A stretch of DNA of 6,843 bases from SIAJ01 sp036266155 (GTDB taxonomy: Bacteria; Planctomycetota; Planctomycetia; Gemmatales; Gemmataceae). This document shows, piece after piece, positions 5,126 to 6,843 of this stretch. The notes beneath the pieces are model-generated. The model saw nothing but the letters and a program-made list of their open reading frames with translations, was not told the origin of the DNA and searched no databases. The DNA is taken from positions 1-6,843 of the forward strand of contig DATANR010000393.1 in assembly GCA_036266155.1 (NCBI GenBank), read 5' to 3'. The translations under genes and the position numbers were made by a program. Numbering within the stretch: the stretch's first letter is position 1; every line of letters begins with the position of its first letter.

Positions 5126-5542
5126 ATGCTCCCGACTGGCTTTGCCCGCTTCCCGATTTGGCGGCGCTGGTTCGGCCTGCGAAGCGAGCGGGCTGCGGCC
5201 AGGTATCTGCGCCGGCAAGGTTGCCGAATTCTCGGCCACAACATCGACGATAGGCTCGGCGAGATCGACCTGCTCGCTCTTGATGGCCAAACGATCGTGG
5301 TCGCCGAGGTGCGGTCGAGCGAGACGAAGTCGTTCGAGGAATTGGCCGCGACGGTGAACCCCGAGAAGCAGCGACGGTTGACGAACGCGATCCTCCGCTT
5401 CATTCAGCGGCGCAAACTGTGGAACGTGGGTGTGCGCTTCGACGTGATCGCCCTACGCTGGCCGGCCGGCGCCCGCGAACCCGAAGTCCGGCACTACCGT
5501 CATGCCTTTCAAGCGGTCGGGAAGTATCAGTTTCATTCTTAG
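5126..5542 (+). CDS. yraN: UPF0102 / YraN-family protein (restriction-endonuclease-like fold)
   Basis: 138 residues; the family is usually about 115-130. Family signs are S-E-R-A-A-A-R-Y-L-R-R-Q-G-C-R-I-L (20-36), then G-E-I-D-L-L-A (45-51), the strand T-I-V-V-A-E-V-R (56-63), and R-F-D-V-I-A-L (104-110). The C-terminal H-A-F is also typical. Asp48 and the E61-x-R63 pair occupy the places of a PD-(D/E)xK nuclease active site, with Arg in place of the usual catalytic Lys. Some relatives, including E. coli YraN, also have Arg there. Activity is therefore uncertain, and the biological role of the family is poorly known. The ATG is backed by AGGGGGG 7 nt upstream. It lies 66 nt after rplS; yraN often sits near rplS and rnhB in other bacteria, but no rnhB is present here. 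The stop codon lies at the very edge of the inverted repeat that follows. Confidence 0.88.
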   Translation: MLPTGFARFPIWRRWFGLRSERAAARYLRRQGCRILGHNIDDRLGEIDLLALDGQTIVVAEVRSSETKSFEELAATVNPEKQRRLTNAILRFIQRRKLWNVGVRFDVIALRWPAGAREPEVRHYRHAFQAVGKYQFHS

Positions 5543-5617
5543 TAGTTGTCAGTTATCAGTTGTCAGAATGACCGCCAATGACCACTGACAACTAGCAACT
5601 GATAACTGATAACTACT
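5541..5617. repeat. Inverted array of 7-nt repeats between yraN and tyrS
   Basis: The left arm has three heptads, AGTTGTC, AGTTATC, AGTTGTC (5544-5564). The right arm has four in reverse orientation, GACAACT, AGCAACT, GATAACT, GATAACT (5587-5614). Bases 5541-5562 pair with 5596-5617 at 21 of 22 positions, the exception being a G-T wobble. Alternatively 5558-5566 pairs perfectly with 5585-5593, extending the stem inward and bulging one heptad. The centre holds a direct repeat, AATGACC, at 5567 and 5577. The element fills the whole gap. Similar GTTATCAGTT-type repeats are common in some planctomycetes and cyanobacteria, by recollection. No transposase is associated. Confidence 0.8.
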
Positions 5618-5619
5618 CC

Positions 5620-6843
5620 ATGAAATCTCCCGACGAACAACTCGAACTCCTGCGCCGCGGCGTCGATCAGATCGAGCCGGCGGATGGCCTCAAGAAGAAG
5701 CTCGAAAAGAGCGTCAACACGGGCAAGCCTCTGCGCGTGAAGTACGGCATCGACCCGACGGGGATCGACGTCCACCTCGGGCACACGGTTCCCCTGCGCA
5801 AGCTCCGGCTGTTCCAGGAACTCGGCCATCAGGCGGTGCTGATCATTGGCAACTACACGGCGCTGGTTGGCGATCCGAGCGGGCGCGACGAGACGCGTGC
5901 TCGCCTGACGCCGGAACTCGTCGAGAAAAACGCCCAGGATTACCTCGCACAGATCAGCAAGATCCTCGACATGTCGAAGACGGAGGTTCGGCCCAACGGC
6001 GAATGGTTTAGCCGGATGACTTTTCTCGACGTGCTGAGCCTCACGAGCAAGATCACCGTACAACGCATGCTCGAGCGCGATGATTTCTCGAAGCGCTTCC
6101 GTGCGCAGCCGGAGTCGATCCCCATTTACTTGCACGAGTGCCTCTACCCACTGATGCAGGGTCATGATTCGGTCGAGATCAAAGCCGACATCGAATTGGG
6201 TGGCAGCGAGCAACTTTTCAACCTGATGATGGGCCGCCGGCTCCAGGAGGCGGATGGGCAGGAGCCGCAAGTATGCGTGACGCTCCCCATCCTTCGTGGC
6301 CTGGATGGCAAGCGAAGGATGGGCAAGAGCCTCGGCAACTACGTCGGGGTCGGCGAGTCGGCGGATGACCAGTTCGGCAAGACGATGAGCATTCCCGATG
6401 AATTGATGCGCGAGTGGTTCACGCTGTTAACCGACAGGCCAATGGAAGAGATCACGCAATTAGCGTTGACAGAGGACGAGATCGAGCAAAAACTGCCCCC
6501 GCGATCTAACCCGATGGAAGCCAAGAAGGCACTGGCCCACGATGTCGTCGCTTATTACCACGGGGCAGACGAAGCGCCGGCCGCGCAACAGAGGTGGGTC
6601 GATCGGTTCTCCAACAAGAAGGACCCTGACAACATCCCCGAGGTGACGATCCCTGCTGTCGAGGCTACCAATGGAATGGGCCTCCTTCGCCTTCTCGTGG
6701 CCGTCGGTTTCTGCAAGAGTAACAACGAAGCCCGGCAAAAGGTGACAGAGGGGGCTGTGAGCATCGGCCCCGATCGGACCAAGCTCACCGATCCGAAGAC
6801 GATGGTGACCGTCGAAGATGGATTGATCGTGCGGCTGGGAAGC
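5620..6843 (+). CDS. tyrS: Tyrosyl-tRNA synthetase (partial, open at the right edge)
   Basis: 408 codons are visible with no stop before the edge; homologs are about 410-430 residues, so only a short tail is missing. It charges tRNA-Tyr with tyrosine in the cytoplasm. The class I Rossmann fold shows Y-G-I-D-P-T (42-47) and the HIGH motif as H-L-G-H (52-55). Next come G-D-P-S-G-R, and the tyrosine pocket Y176-x3-Q180-x2-D183. G-G-S-E-Q (194-198) is the nucleotide-binding segment usually written GG(S/T)DQ. R-M-G-K-S (233-237) takes the place of KMSKS. A C-terminal S4 RNA-binding domain starts near residue 352 (M-G-L-L-R-L-L-V-A-V-G-F, then N-E-A-R-Q-K-V). The ATG at 5620 is the only reasonable start, since the next in-frame ATG is around codon 117, inside the catalytic domain. 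There is no Shine-Dalgarno: the inverted heptad repeat ends two bases before the ATG. Confidence 0.96.
   Translation, partial: MKSPDEQLELLRRGVDQIEPADGLKKKLEKSVNTGKPLRVKYGIDPTGIDVHLGHTVPLRKLRLFQELGHQAVLIIGNYTALVGDPSGRDETRARLTPELVEKNAQDYLAQISKILDMSKTEVRPNGEWFSRMTFLDVLSLTSKITVQRMLERDDFSKRFRAQPESIPIYLHECLYPLMQGHDSVEIKADIELGGSEQLFNLMMGRRLQEADGQEPQVCVTLPILRGLDGKRRMGKSLGNYVGVGESADDQFGKTMSIPDELMREWFTLLTDRPMEEITQLALTEDEIEQKLPPRSNPMEAKKALAHDVVAYYHGADEAPAAQQRWVDRFSNKKDPDNIPEVTIPAVEATNGMGLLRLLVAVGFCKSNNEARQKVTEGAVSIGPDRTKLTDPKTMVTVEDGLIVRLGS

Noticed and set aside
5563..6270. Minus-strand open frame of 235 codons opposite tyrS
   Set aside because: It is antisense to a clear TyrRS, and its start lies inside the tyrS coding region with no sign of a real protein.

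Overview
The window is GC-rich bacterial chromosome that reads as ordinary housekeeping DNA. It most resembles a planctomycete, possibly of the Pirellulales. That placement rests on recalled family resemblance: the S16 N-terminus and inner motifs, the LysRS C-terminal motifs, and short palindromes at gene junctions. I could not run a search to test it.

Left half, minus strand: lysS (lysyl-tRNA synthetase, GTG start) is followed 58 nt downstream by a LolC/LolE-family ABC transporter permease. The two genes share a direction and probably a transcript. It would start at a very good sigma-70-type promoter (TTGACA-N16-TACAAT) about 55 nt upstream of lysS. A perfect 18-bp palindrome starts directly after the lysS stop codon. 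Another small hairpin lies after the permease stop, near the left edge.

Centre: 500 nt of divergent intergenic DNA (3096-3595) contain the lysS promoter, a weaker candidate promoter facing right, and a potentially structured leader for rpsP. I see no convincing gene in it.

Right half, plus strand: rpsP (S16), trmD (tRNA m1G37 methyltransferase), rplS (L19), yraN (UPF0102 nuclease-fold protein) and tyrS (tyrosyl-tRNA synthetase, cut off by the right edge only a little before its end). rpsP-trmD-rplS is the classic translation cluster, but rimM, which usually sits between rpsP and trmD, is missing. The two looser junctions carry unusual DNA. The rplS-yraN gap has a 9-nt-periodic repeat that can fold into two mutually exclusive hairpins, one of which covers the yraN ribosome binding site. 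The yraN-tyrS gap is filled almost completely by an inverted array of 7-nt repeats ending two bases before the tyrS ATG.

Functionally, nearly everything serves translation: two aminoacyl-tRNA synthetases, two ribosomal proteins and a tRNA modification enzyme. The exception in envelope biology is the lipoprotein-export-type permease. I find no defence system, mobile gene, CRISPR array, rRNA or tRNA, and no convincing new multi-gene system. The points worth a second look are regulatory or repeat structures at junctions and a few active-site variants.
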